A DNA stretch of 35,141 nt from a virus, in the IMG/VR virus record IMGVR_UViG_3300045118_000787, positions 1-35,141 of that record, one strand, 5' to 3'. Position numbers and translations under genes: made by a program. Positions 23,201 to 31,329 of the stretch are shown one piece after another. Each line of letters begins with the position of its first letter. Position 1 is the stretch's first letter. Under the pieces are notes generated by a model, which ran no database searches, was not told the origin of the DNA, and saw only the letters and a list, made by a program, of their open reading frames with translations.

Positions 23201-25694
23201 GATAGTTCTCCGAAGGTATGTTATTAAATAACCCTATCCTATATCCCTTCGCCCCACCGAATAAATCATAGACGGTGGTTATGTCTTTACGGAGTTCGTT
23301 CTTTAATCCCTCGGAAAGCCTCGACAATACCTCGGATTTATTCCCAAGTAGAGTAAACGGCATCTCGGAAGTTATCTCGCGCTGTAATGATTGGTCGGTG
23401 TCCTGCCTTGTGTTGAGTAGCGATCCTCTCCCGACTAATGTTTCCTGGCGCTTTACCTTCTGGGGTTTTTCTTTCTTGGCTTTAGGTATGAGTTGTTTTT
23501 GGACGCGCAATCGAGCGCGCTTGTCGGCTTGGGCAACAGCCTTCCCTGATTTTATATTTATCTCATCCGCGAAATATTCGCTTATGAGAGAACGTAATTC
23601 GTTGTCGTTTTCTATCGGGAACCCTTCCTGTTGGAGCGTTATCACTAATTCGTCTGGGGTAAATCCTCTCTCGTCCGGGCTTGCGAATAGCCAATTTAAG
23701 TGTTTTAGGTCAGCGTATTCTCCTTGAGATTTGAGACTATATTTTAGCTTCCCCTTTGTGTATGCTTTGAGTGTCTGCTTCCTCTCAAAGTAGGCTTCCG
23801 ACATTTCCTTCTCTGCAATCTTCGCCAGTTCCTTATCTTCTTCTATTATCTGCTGTTTTATTTTCTCTATTTTCTCGGCGATGAATTGCTCTTCTTTTTT
23901 CGTGAAATCTAAATTTATATCATCTCGCTCGATAGATAATTGTTGCAGAGATTTTCCTTCTAAGATGCGCCCGATTATAAAGTCGCGCTCTGATTTATTG
24001 AGCATATCCATCACTTCGTCAGTCAGGTCGGCTTTAGATATAGGAGAGGGTTCTTCCTTCTTTATGGGTTTTCCTCCCCCCATAGGTTGACTAACAAGAC
24101 TTGCTTTTACTTCTGGAGTGAGTGGCTTATTAACTTCCATTACTGGAATTTGTTTTATCCCCATTCTTTTAGCAAGAATTGCCCGATGGTAACCCTCTTG
24201 GCTTCTTAATTTTCCGGTTTCTTTATCATATTCGAGGGAAGGTATATTCCATCGTTCGCCTTTTTTCAATTTATCTTGTAACGCTTTTATTTTATCCTCT
24301 GAAATTCTTTGCTTTTCTACAACATAAGTCTTAAAATCATCATAATTTTTCCAGTCTGACCTTTGATTTGGACGCATTGCTTCCCATTGCCCACGAGTTG
24401 CTCTTTCAAGATATTCATCGGGAGATATAAAAACAACTTTTCCAGTAATCCCTTTCACCTTTTCATAATATTCTCGTCGTGTCATACCATTAGCAACGAT
24501 AGTATTATCAAAATGGGAATCAAAATCTGAAATTCCTGTTTCTCCTTTAAATATATTTTGTCCCCTCACATACTCCTCAAGAGTGGGGATTTTCTCCGCT
24601 TCACTCAACGCCTCATTTACAAGTTGCTTCTTTACAGAGAGATCAAACCCTTCCTGTTCCTTGCCTTTTACGCCTTTTAAGGGTTCTATAAGTTTCGTCA
24701 AGCGATCCCGCTCGGCTTTAAGTTCGTTTATTTTGGCTTCGTCGCCTGTGATAGACTTTCCGTATGCCAAGGCTTCGTTAGTGGTCTTAAAGGATATCGC
24801 GGGCGCTTTCGCCTCTGGCGCAGGCTTTTGCTTTAGTATGTATTCGGCTATCCTCTGGGGAGTAAGGCTCGCTGCTTTCGCGCCGATGGCAAGAGCTGCC
24901 TTATCTATGGTTTCTTTCGGGAATGTCCCTGCAAACCCTTCCATTATGTTTTTGGCTATGTTTATTTCTTCAGGGTTAAATTGTGGGGCAGGAATTCCTC
25001 CAAAGAAATAATTTCCTCTCGGTAAACTTACACTCTCTTTCGCTATATCAGATATTACCTTGCCACCTACCCGTTCTTGTATTTGGCCGAGGATGCCCTC
25101 TTTTTTCAAGGCCGCCTTAAACCCTTCAAAAGATGGGTCTACATCGCCTATGAACCTTCCCGATTCTACCATCCTGGATACGCGTGGCTCTATTTTTATT
25201 CTATAATATGTCTTTAATATCCTGTCGGTCTCCGACATTCCGGCTAATTTCTTTACGCCACCTATCGCACCTGGTATCATAAGCACCGGATCGGCCAATA
25301 AATCAAGACCTGCCGCCACGAATTCCCCGGTAAGAGATGGAGTCTTGTCCAGGTCTATACCTCTTGTCTTTAATAGTTCTCTTCCGGTGATTTTAGGTTG
25401 TTTCTTCTCGAATGTTTCTATGCCGAATTTAATGGCGGGTCTTATACCTTCTTCGGGCGCTTTGGCAAAACGGAATAATGATTGCTGGAGTATGTTGAGC
25501 GCTCGTCCCACCGCTTCATACGATTCTACTTCTTCTGGGGATGGGGGGAGCAATTTTCGGACAATGGGTTGGGCAAGCGGAGTCAGCAAAGTAGACGCCG
25601 CCGTTTCAATTATAGACCTTGCCGGGATAGGTAGTTTCGGCTCTATATCAAAGTCTAACTTATTTTTAGGCTCTTTTAAATCGAAGTTTAGCAT
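20214..25694 (-). CDS. Giant polyvalent internal virion protein
   Basis: 1826 aa, probably injected with the DNA. Residues ~470-525 look ParB-like (LRSQEGYHRAILAKRMGIKQIPV). Residues ~778-1117 match the layout of a D12-class N6-adenine methyltransferase: PFTLLGNKSEVL (SAM entry), TVYDLFGGAKG in place of the usual PFxGxG, YHLNELSDERYNYY, then LVDPQYL (1025-1031) where DPPY is expected, TNNED, and a C-terminal ISFINY. The Gln in DPQY makes activity uncertain. Residues ~1350-1750 match the usual C-terminus of large phage polyvalent proteins, with hydrophobic segments (FWMLLVTSLLVNALY) that may contact membrane. A helical HTH-like stretch lies at ~570-600. Confidence 0.82.
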   Translation of the reverse strand: MLNFDLKEPKNKLDFDIEPKLPIPARSIIETAASTLLTPLAQPIVRKLLPPSPEEVESYEAVGRALNILQQSLFRFAKAPEEGIRPAIKFGIETFEKKQPKITGRELLKTRGIDLDKTPSLTGEFVAAGLDLLADPVLMIPGAIGGVKKLAGMSETDRILKTYYRIKIEPRVSRMVESGRFIGDVDPSFEGFKAALKKEGILGQIQERVGGKVISDIAKESVSLPRGNYFFGGIPAPQFNPEEINIAKNIMEGFAGTFPKETIDKAALAIGAKAASLTPQRIAEYILKQKPAPEAKAPAISFKTTNEALAYGKSITGDEAKINELKAERDRLTKLIEPLKGVKGKEQEGFDLSVKKQLVNEALSEAEKIPTLEEYVRGQNIFKGETGISDFDSHFDNTIVANGMTRREYYEKVKGITGKVVFISPDEYLERATRGQWEAMRPNQRSDWKNYDDFKTYVVEKQRISEDKIKALQDKLKKGERWNIPSLEYDKETGKLRSQEGYHRAILAKRMGIKQIPVMEVNKPLTPEVKASLVSQPMGGGKPIKKEEPSPISKADLTDEVMDMLNKSERDFIIGRILEGKSLQQLSIERDDINLDFTKKEEQFIAEKIEKIKQQIIEEDKELAKIAEKEMSEAYFERKQTLKAYTKGKLKYSLKSQGEYADLKHLNWLFASPDERGFTPDELVITLQQEGFPIENDNELRSLISEYFADEINIKSGKAVAQADKRARLRVQKQLIPKAKKEKPQKVKRQETLVGRGSLLNTRQDTDQSLQREITSEMPFTLLGNKSEVLSRLSEGLKNELRKDITTVYDLFGGAKGYRIGLFNNIPSENYHLNELSDERYNYYKNMQDPAKVETMKSTVKTLRDQLIREIAYAFEIDPNKYSSEALRSALNKWLQRGMLKERAQFARDVIQQFGNKLLMQAVSDGFKSPESSAIYYFLENTSVFGISKEGGKYTWTQGIIRTSQDKSTIRDTMSRITDVDKNMGNELTRDGKIPITQMDAWQAMDEITKAVNAGGLDPDKTVVLVDPQYLNPTAKEGTYAVGTQDSTWEGHKQNLEAHLLPLAKSGVKIIYTNNEDINLNRWLRANKLPYNVEESIGAVANRGGRDEIISFINYKLPKEYTTRGGANLVGLKPGEEYLTEEITGESKRFAEWLKIREELIKTGQERTPSFGKAWDPEQRKALYVAAMNKGLVHKNLKGRSAGPLLGLIRFYKDASYDQLMAYINALSGTPETPARIFKLYGDIDKDREVIEIINKDSQRWIDINNLETQSLDIPRVIEKVTRRRLWEDNILGDNTLQVWMSADSAMFDRLVKENTELIKAKEGIEKNSKESAELMRKFEEGKTLTPKEERVVKYLRAKYESLIAEYNEVMRAIGAKQMPYRKNYMTHIREHNLLNEFFEGRLEDTSKVSDAQLEAIRKGDYTKGYQPFNQFALKRRGPRTKYDAIGNYEIYRNTILKGIYYTPGLRHSRKFIEYALARQPNAYKAIDRLISELKGKKSIADQNLYGQILDSAPVSWFRSHFAKSALLGNINFWVTNLSNFTTSMGELRPKYLSVGMGKFLGTKEWRDFAFKHSVMLKGRTIDPDLDPSTFNKIEDAIGFVTNLIEMNNVGSTYVGAYFKGIEELEYDQIKAMKYADAIARRTQVGYKKYEMNAYMRSKAGAILSQFQNWSFNSMNYLIYDLGLGNLPKNLLKPITKVEGGKVRWGAFWMLLVTSLLVNALYEKMGLRKPYGAGAIIPKVPFFTAGRYEEPGIVRFVKNIGQGFGIGAKKPETRAKAARRAVLTLIPAGTQIERLMRGQIFPNKYSSQKKTSKPFVLKKSGNRLIF

Positions 25695-26335
25695 TATCCC
25701 TTTCCGAAGTATTCCAATATGGCTTTGACATCTATACCTTTTTTCTCGGCCTCGTCAATGCGACTTATGAATTCTTTTATATCGGCCTCTGTCTTTATCT
25801 GTGAAATAACACTTAATGTCTTGGGGTTTAATTCTGCCTGGCGTGGGCTAAAGAATGATCTCACTCTACTTACTGGACTACCTGTCCCCCTAACAAAAGA
25901 TGGACTTTGGAATATTGGAGTAGCCGACATTCTTGCCTTTTCTATCTTGTCTATGTGTAGTGGATAGGTTGCTTTTATATCCTCCCAGTCCATCTCTCCA
26001 CGTAGGGCTTTTGCTAAATCATCATTAAGTCTTTCAGTAATGGATTTTTGTTTTTGTGGGACAAGTATCTTCTTCCCTGCTTTGTCATACCCCACCTTGT
26101 ATCCTTCGGGTATTCCAGTATCCGTCATAGTAGTTGCGGCAGGATTGGCCCGCGATCTGTAATATTCTGCCTGCGCTGCCTTTAGTTCGGACTCCTCCGG
26201 TGACAGCCTCCTGCGTAACATATCCTTGTAAAGTTCCTTCCTCAATTCTATCGCAGATTTATTAGCCTCTGTAAACCCCTGTATGCCTCCCCCGATCACG
26301 GCTTCGAGGATATCGCTAAATTCGTCCCTGGCCAT
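25694..26335 (-). CDS. Putative internal virion/ejection protein
   Basis: 213 aa: a Gly/Ile N-terminus (LEAVIGGGIQGF), a charged helical region, and a C-terminal helical part ending just before the giant gene. Position between the tail-block proteins and the polyvalent protein suggests an ejection partner. AAGGAGAACAT precedes the ATG. No family recognised. Confidence 0.65.
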   Translation of the reverse strand: MARDEFSDILEAVIGGGIQGFTEANKSAIELRKELYKDMLRRRLSPEESELKAAQAEYYRSRANPAATTMTDTGIPEGYKVGYDKAGKKILVPQKQKSITERLNDDLAKALRGEMDWEDIKATYPLHIDKIEKARMSATPIFQSPSFVRGTGSPVSRVRSFFSPRQAELNPKTLSVISQIKTEADIKEFISRIDEAEKKGIDVKAILEYFGKG

Positions 26336-26344
26336 ATGTTCTCC

Positions 26345-26373
26345 TTGTATTTGTGCGGTTTGTATGGTATACT
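26345..26373 (+). promoter_or_regulatory. Extended -10 promoter for the plus-strand moron
   Basis: TTGTAT (26345-26350), 17-nt spacer ending in TGG, TATACT (26368-26373), then TTAAGC and the ATG at 26380. The start should be the A of ATG (7 nt past the -10), giving a leaderless transcript. Nearly identical to the HNH promoter region TATAATTTAAGCATG. Confidence 0.65.
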
Positions 26374-26379
26374 TTAAGC

Positions 26380-26694
26380 ATGAGAATATTACTCGTTTTC
26401 GCTATGATGTTTGTGTGTTCCTATTTTTTCGCTGCCGAAATGGTAGACTGGCGCGCGAAAGACTATGAAACGAATTTTACTAAAGAACTCTGCGATGCCC
26501 CCCAAGAAGAACTGATTAGACTCTACAATGGAACACAATCTGCCATACAAAGTGTAACTACTCAAAAGCCTCCATATGGTTCAGTTGATTATCCAATATG
26601 GCGCGATTTCCTCGATAGGCTTTATAAAAACCTTGCGCTCATAAAAACAGAAATGCAAACCCGCGAATTAAACGGGCATATATCAAGGCGATAA
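26380..26694 (+). CDS. Secreted small protein, plus-strand moron
   Basis: 104 aa from the ATG at 26380 (an upstream ATG at 26353 would add 9 residues and skip the promoter logic). It has a signal peptide MRILLVFAMMFVCSYFFAAEM, then a soluble helical region with conserved-looking WRAKDYE and YPIWRDFLDRLYKN. Only convincing plus-strand gene besides the HNH gene. It sits opposite the tail operon between two virion genes and overlaps the end of the neighbour by 12 nt. Typical of a moron acting in the host envelope, e.g. superinfection exclusion; the role is not shown. Confidence 0.7.
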   Translation: MRILLVFAMMFVCSYFFAAEMVDWRAKDYETNFTKELCDAPQEELIRLYNGTQSAIQSVTTQKPPYGSVDYPIWRDFLDRLYKNLALIKTEMQTRELNGHISRR

Positions 26695-27366
26695 AAGCGC
26701 TGACCCTTTCCGCGAAGCTAATATATCAGACCATGTTTCGGGCGTAAAAAAACTTCTTCCCCCCGTAGCATATGATGGAGTTGCTTTTGGATTTATGATG
26801 TCTTTAAGTCCCTGTAATCCTAACTGTTGTCCCACAAGATTTGCCCCCCATCCTAAAATCTTCGATAATGTAGACGGTTCTTCAGGAGTATACATCCCTG
26901 AAGTAGAACCAAGCACATTCGCGGCCTGCCCTAAGATACTGCCTTGAGTCTGTAATCCCTGATAGTCTGCCGCGAGTTCCGCTTCGGCCTGGGATCGGGC
27001 GAGCCTGTCCACGAGTTCGGTCCGCAGTCTATCGAATATACTTGTGCGCCCCATACCTCCTTCAGCATAAACCCTCTCACCAATACTCTCTATGCCCTTC
27101 GTCCTCTCCTCCCCAAAGCGCTCACCTATCAACCTCTTCTGTTCTGCTACAAGGCCAGGGACTCTTTCAGCAAGCGCCATCTGTCGGTTAGATATGGCTT
27201 GTAGTTGGGAGCGTAGCCCAGCGAGGGGGTCCTCTTTCCCTTTCTTCTTATCAAATAATGAACCTAAACTCGAACCTATCATCCCCCCAATTCCAGCGGT
27301 TATCGGTCCCCCAAAAGAACCGATACCCGTTCCAATTATTCCCCCTATACTTGAACCCCACTCCAT
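26683..27366 (-). CDS. Putative DNA ejection protein
   Basis: 227 aa. Gly/Ile-rich hydrophobic N-terminus (IGGIIGTGIGSFGG, IGGMIGSSLGSLF), then a long helical region (~60-150) and a Gly/Ser-rich tail. This composition is typical of podovirus internal or ejection proteins that cross the envelope during DNA injection. It lies upstream of the other ejection-type genes. Confidence 0.7.
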   Translation of the reverse strand: MEWGSSIGGIIGTGIGSFGGPITAGIGGMIGSSLGSLFDKKKGKEDPLAGLRSQLQAISNRQMALAERVPGLVAEQKRLIGERFGEERTKGIESIGERVYAEGGMGRTSIFDRLRTELVDRLARSQAEAELAADYQGLQTQGSILGQAANVLGSTSGMYTPEEPSTLSKILGWGANLVGQQLGLQGLKDIINPKATPSYATGGRSFFTPETWSDILASRKGSALLSP

Positions 27367-27380
27367 ATTTATCCCCTTTC

Positions 27381-27638
27381 TTATGCTGTAGTTATAGAGC
27401 GAACTGCTCCGTTTAATAGTGAATAAATTTTATTATCCGCGCTGCAATATACCTCGTCCCCCTCCACATCAAATTGGGTAACTGCCGTCGGTGCGGCAGC
27501 TATCACTTCTGTCTGTCTCGACTTCGCCTTTCGCGCTATCTCCTCGACACAGAGCTTTACGGCGGTCAGAAAATCCCTTAAGGCTTGTTCGTCTTTTAGG
27601 TCTATCACTTCAGGTATGGTCTGGGAGAGTTTTAGCAT
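27381..27638 (-). CDS. Hypothetical virion-block protein, 85 aa
   Basis: 85 aa: helical N-terminal half, then a short beta-rich C-terminus (VEGDEVYCSADNKIYSLLNG). TTAGGAGGAAAA precedes the ATG. Between nozzle and ejection genes; perhaps a small tail or fibre-associated protein. No family recognised. Confidence 0.65.
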   Translation of the reverse strand: MLKLSQTIPEVIDLKDEQALRDFLTAVKLCVEEIARKAKSRQTEVIAAAPTAVTQFDVEGDEVYCSADNKIYSLLNGAVRSITTA

Positions 27639-27646
27639 TTTTCCTC

Positions 27647-30600
27647 CTAATGTATGGGTTCGGGACGACTGCGTATCTCGACAGCACGAATAGTGTGCTT
27701 ACTGTCTTTAGCGTCGGAATTCCGATAGCTTAATTTCATCGTATTACCATAAGTCGAGGCCGGGAAATACTTCCTTATCTTTACTGTATTATTCGTGACA
27801 GTATTAGATGACGGTATGGTGATCGTCCCGGTCTTCGCGCCGTTATCTATGTCATAGTCAAAGTAGAACGTCCCGAGACTTGAGTTTTCATCCGTATATA
27901 TATCTGCGGTAAAGTCGAGGAACTGCTTATTGACTTGAGGCGAGCCGAAGTCAAGCCATTTGGTCTTATATGAACTTGCCAAAGTAGATTCCGTCGATCC
28001 GGATGGTACTAAATAACTAAGCGATATCTGGTAAAGCTCTGGTGTGGTATGTATATAATTACTGCTAAATATACCGCGATATTGTATGAAGTCGTTGGGG
28101 CTAGAATCAAGATTTTCACCGCTTGTATCATAATAATTGAATGCCCCGATATCGGCAATATATAGATACCCAGCAACATCCCCAAGATTTCTTAGTTGTA
28201 TATATTTTACACTATTAAGAGATGCGTCCGCTATTCCACCTATATACCAATTAAATTTCTGCCAAACATTCGGGGTTACAGTATTGAATGTTATTACATT
28301 AAGAAGATTTGCGTCTTCGCCTATATATAATTGTACACTATTTCCAGTTGCGGGACTTTTAAACCATCCAGAAATCCAATTATATTCTGATAGGTTTGTA
28401 ATTGGTACGTAAGCGTCAGCATATACCCCTACCGAAGTCGATCCGAATACTTGGAATTGACCACAATTCGTAGATACGACATCTTCATCCTCGTAATATA
28501 ATACATTTCTACTTTGTGCGGATGACGGCTTTTGAACTTTAAGCTTTGACGCGTCAGATGACGTGAATATAGCCGTAGCATCAGTCACCGTATTAAAAGT
28601 TACCGAACTATTGCTTGACCAGTATTGCCACCCATTGTAATATACACTATCGTTAGTAACTCCAGTTCTCGTCTGGAATGATATTTTGGTATATGATGGT
28701 ATCGTACCATACCAACTTATAGTATCAAGGTTCGCTGCCCCGCTTGCGTTGATTTGAATATTTTGTGAATGAAATGTTCCGTCCAATATATATTCACCTA
28801 TTCCACTTATATCCGTTGCTTCAATTCCAGAAAAATATGTAGGATCTGAAGTTCCAGTTATATTAGTATGATTTACTACTATACGACCCTTACCAGCAGC
28901 ACCGCCGGCATTTGTATATCCAGCCCCACCGGTAGCCGTTATTAGAGATGTTCCAAGAGCGCTATTTCTTGCTTTAATATATATCGACCCACCCGAGCCA
29001 GAACCCCCATTTCCTGCCTGTTGTTGTCCATTACTTTTAATGGTTCCAGCTACTGTTACAGTTGGACTGGCTATGTATAATACGCCCCCACCAATACCAC
29101 CAGCCTGTCCAGAACCACCGCCCCCACCAGAACCCGGGCAAAGTCTTATTAAATTTTCATAAGCGTATGCTACTCCCCCATCACCACCTGCCGCTCTATT
29201 GGGTTCTCCTGTTCCAGCAGTACCATTAGTCCCATAACCCGCGCCCCCTCCAGCGGCCTGTATATTTGCCGGTCCACTACCATTATGTCCTCCCCCGCCA
29301 CCCCCGTTGTTTGCACTAGTAGAAGCCGACCCGGTACCAGTATATGATTCTCCTTGATTTGCCTGTGTTCCTGGAGCTACGGCACATTGGGCTCCCCCCC
29401 TATAACCAGTATTAGAAACATCTATCGAACCACCACTATTTACACTTAGAGTACCGTAGCATTTAAAAGCTACTATTCCATAGTTAGTTCCGTCCCAAGC
29501 AGAACAGGTAAGGGTTCCACCATTATTCAGCGTTACATTGTTATAATTTGGAATACGCTGTATCATTATCTTATCTGTAGTTCCATCGTACGTATTTTTT
29601 AATGGCTCAACAAATGATATAGATCTATTAGAACTAACCTCTCGCAATCTTTTTATCTCCCATTTTCCATAATTACCAGATGATGGGGCTTGGAAATTTA
29701 TTATCATTACCTCGTCACCAGAAGAAAGACCCGTGGTATCTGGCATAGATATGGTATACGTTCCAGCAGTGACGGATGAAGTCGATACCGCATAGTTTAC
29801 ACCATCTGCAGCAGTACGTCCCAAGTAACCATTAGTATCGGTATTAATATTCTTTGACGTTGCTATAGTCCAATTTCCATCCTTGCCATTTCCATAATAA
29901 GTATCTAAGATAATGCTCGGATATGTAGTGGTAACAGTATTGAATGTAACACCTTGATCAAATTCTGTTTTCGTGGAATGGACTATACTTTCCGAACCGC
30001 CAACCGACTGTAAAACCCATACTATTCCGTTTCTTGTGGAAGAACCGCCATATATTTCTCCCTTGTCTGTTCCGCCATTTGCCACTTCAAAATAATTTAT
30101 ATTCAGGTTGTCATACGGATACCATTCTTTTAGTGTAGTGTCATATATTAAAATCTTGTCATTATAAGATGATGTCCTGTAGGTATAAGATAACCAGTAT
30201 TTCCCACTTGTATCGTATGTTCCGCATGAGTTCTGTATATTGGTGGTTGAGATATCTTTTATTAAAGGCTCTACCTTATCGCTTAATTTATTGGAGGAGT
30301 TCCCATCGAACGCGAATACCCCTGTCCTTGCTAAGAATATTATCCCTATATCGGAGATTTTTATTGTCCGAGGGGCGATCGCGCCTACTTGGGAATTAGT
30401 CTTTTGCATTGAGAAATCATTGGGGGTAGAACCTAAAATCCTGTAAATGTTCATCTCGGTGAATACGAATAGATATCCTCCCCACGATGCAAGTCCGGTT
30501 ATGGTCTGGGACACATCGGGGAGATCTATATATCCACCCGTAGTAGTCCAATCCTCCGCGTTATTAAGAGTTGAGAAGTATAGTCTATATGGAGAGGTGT

Positions 30601-31150
30601 CGGATCTCGCGGCCCATGCCCTGTTTTTATGGATAGCACCATAATAGCAGTTCGTTGTAGGAACTCCGGCAGGCGTAGTGGTAAGACCCGTCCCAGCCCA
30701 GTTCTGCATAGCTACTGTGGGGTTAAATAGATATAGTTCATTATTAAATGTTATGGCCGACCAGTAAGTTTCAGGGGTAGGATTAAGTCCTGATTGTGTG
30801 ATGTCGGTCCATGTCCCTCCAGATCCGGAGCATATCTTACTTCCGGCGCAGGCCACGAAATACTTACCTGAAGTCTTATAGTATTTAAACAATCCCGTTA
30901 TAAGATTTGAGCCTAAAGCTCCGGAGGATGAGTTATACTGCCCGAAGGTTTCCCTGTCCTTAAATGCTCCGGACTCGTCAAGGGTTATATTGGAGGCATC
31001 GAGTGCCTCGTCATCGGTCAAGAGTTTAGGATTGACACGGGGATTTATGCCTAAAAATTTTACCTTGAAGTAACTTGTTAATTCCCCAGTCGCGAATATA
31101 GACGTGCCTATGATAAGCAATATCGTCAATATGGAGAGTATCTTTTTCAT
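27647..31150 (-). CDS. Tail nozzle-like protein with Gly-rich adhesin domain and signal peptide
   Basis: 1167 aa. Residues 1-20 are a Sec-type signal peptide (MKKILSILTILLIIGTSIFA). Residues ~30-400 contain repeated motifs like a beta-propeller of podovirus nozzle/stabiliser proteins (AITFNNELYLFN, ITGLASWGGYLFVF, GIIFLARTGVFAFDG, LIYDTTLKEWYPYD). Residues ~545-760 are Gly/Ser/Thr-rich with Gly runs, like polyglycine receptor-binding domains. Beta-rich sandwich-like repeats follow to the end. Position after the adaptor supports a tail-end protein that closes the tube and binds the host. TAATG overlap with the upstream gene. Confidence 0.78.
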   Translation of the reverse strand: MKKILSILTILLIIGTSIFATGELTSYFKVKFLGINPRVNPKLLTDDEALDASNITLDESGAFKDRETFGQYNSSSGALGSNLITGLFKYYKTSGKYFVACAGSKICSGSGGTWTDITQSGLNPTPETYWSAITFNNELYLFNPTVAMQNWAGTGLTTTPAGVPTTNCYYGAIHKNRAWAARSDTSPYRLYFSTLNNAEDWTTTGGYIDLPDVSQTITGLASWGGYLFVFTEMNIYRILGSTPNDFSMQKTNSQVGAIAPRTIKISDIGIIFLARTGVFAFDGNSSNKLSDKVEPLIKDISTTNIQNSCGTYDTSGKYWLSYTYRTSSYNDKILIYDTTLKEWYPYDNLNINYFEVANGGTDKGEIYGGSSTRNGIVWVLQSVGGSESIVHSTKTEFDQGVTFNTVTTTYPSIILDTYYGNGKDGNWTIATSKNINTDTNGYLGRTAADGVNYAVSTSSVTAGTYTISMPDTTGLSSGDEVMIINFQAPSSGNYGKWEIKRLREVSSNRSISFVEPLKNTYDGTTDKIMIQRIPNYNNVTLNNGGTLTCSAWDGTNYGIVAFKCYGTLSVNSGGSIDVSNTGYRGGAQCAVAPGTQANQGESYTGTGSASTSANNGGGGGGHNGSGPANIQAAGGGAGYGTNGTAGTGEPNRAAGGDGGVAYAYENLIRLCPGSGGGGGSGQAGGIGGGVLYIASPTVTVAGTIKSNGQQQAGNGGSGSGGSIYIKARNSALGTSLITATGGAGYTNAGGAAGKGRIVVNHTNITGTSDPTYFSGIEATDISGIGEYILDGTFHSQNIQINASGAANLDTISWYGTIPSYTKISFQTRTGVTNDSVYYNGWQYWSSNSSVTFNTVTDATAIFTSSDASKLKVQKPSSAQSRNVLYYEDEDVVSTNCGQFQVFGSTSVGVYADAYVPITNLSEYNWISGWFKSPATGNSVQLYIGEDANLLNVITFNTVTPNVWQKFNWYIGGIADASLNSVKYIQLRNLGDVAGYLYIADIGAFNYYDTSGENLDSSPNDFIQYRGIFSSNYIHTTPELYQISLSYLVPSGSTESTLASSYKTKWLDFGSPQVNKQFLDFTADIYTDENSSLGTFYFDYDIDNGAKTGTITIPSSNTVTNNTVKIRKYFPASTYGNTMKLSYRNSDAKDSKHTIRAVEIRSRPEPIH

Positions 31151-31329
31151 TATGTAGGTGTGATTTCTGTTAAGATTCCGTTTATGGTTATAGTCACCGT
31201 CCCCTGAAAATTGTCCGGGACTTTATATCTAAACTCTTCTACACTCTTCACCTTGACGACTATTACGTCACTTTGGGTCAGGGTATAGGCTTGCGTCCCT
31301 TTTACTACGAGTGATTTTTCGATTATCAT
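31150..31329 (-). CDS. Small beta-rich protein between adaptor and nozzle
   Basis: 59 aa, beta-rich (Val/Ile/Thr), no signal peptide. Overlaps the adaptor stop (ATGA) and the nozzle start (TAATG), so all three are translationally coupled. Perhaps a minor tail component; unrecognised family. Confidence 0.65.
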   Translation of the reverse strand: MIIEKSLVVKGTQAYTLTQSDVIVVKVKSVEEFRYKVPDNFQGTVTITINGILTEITPT

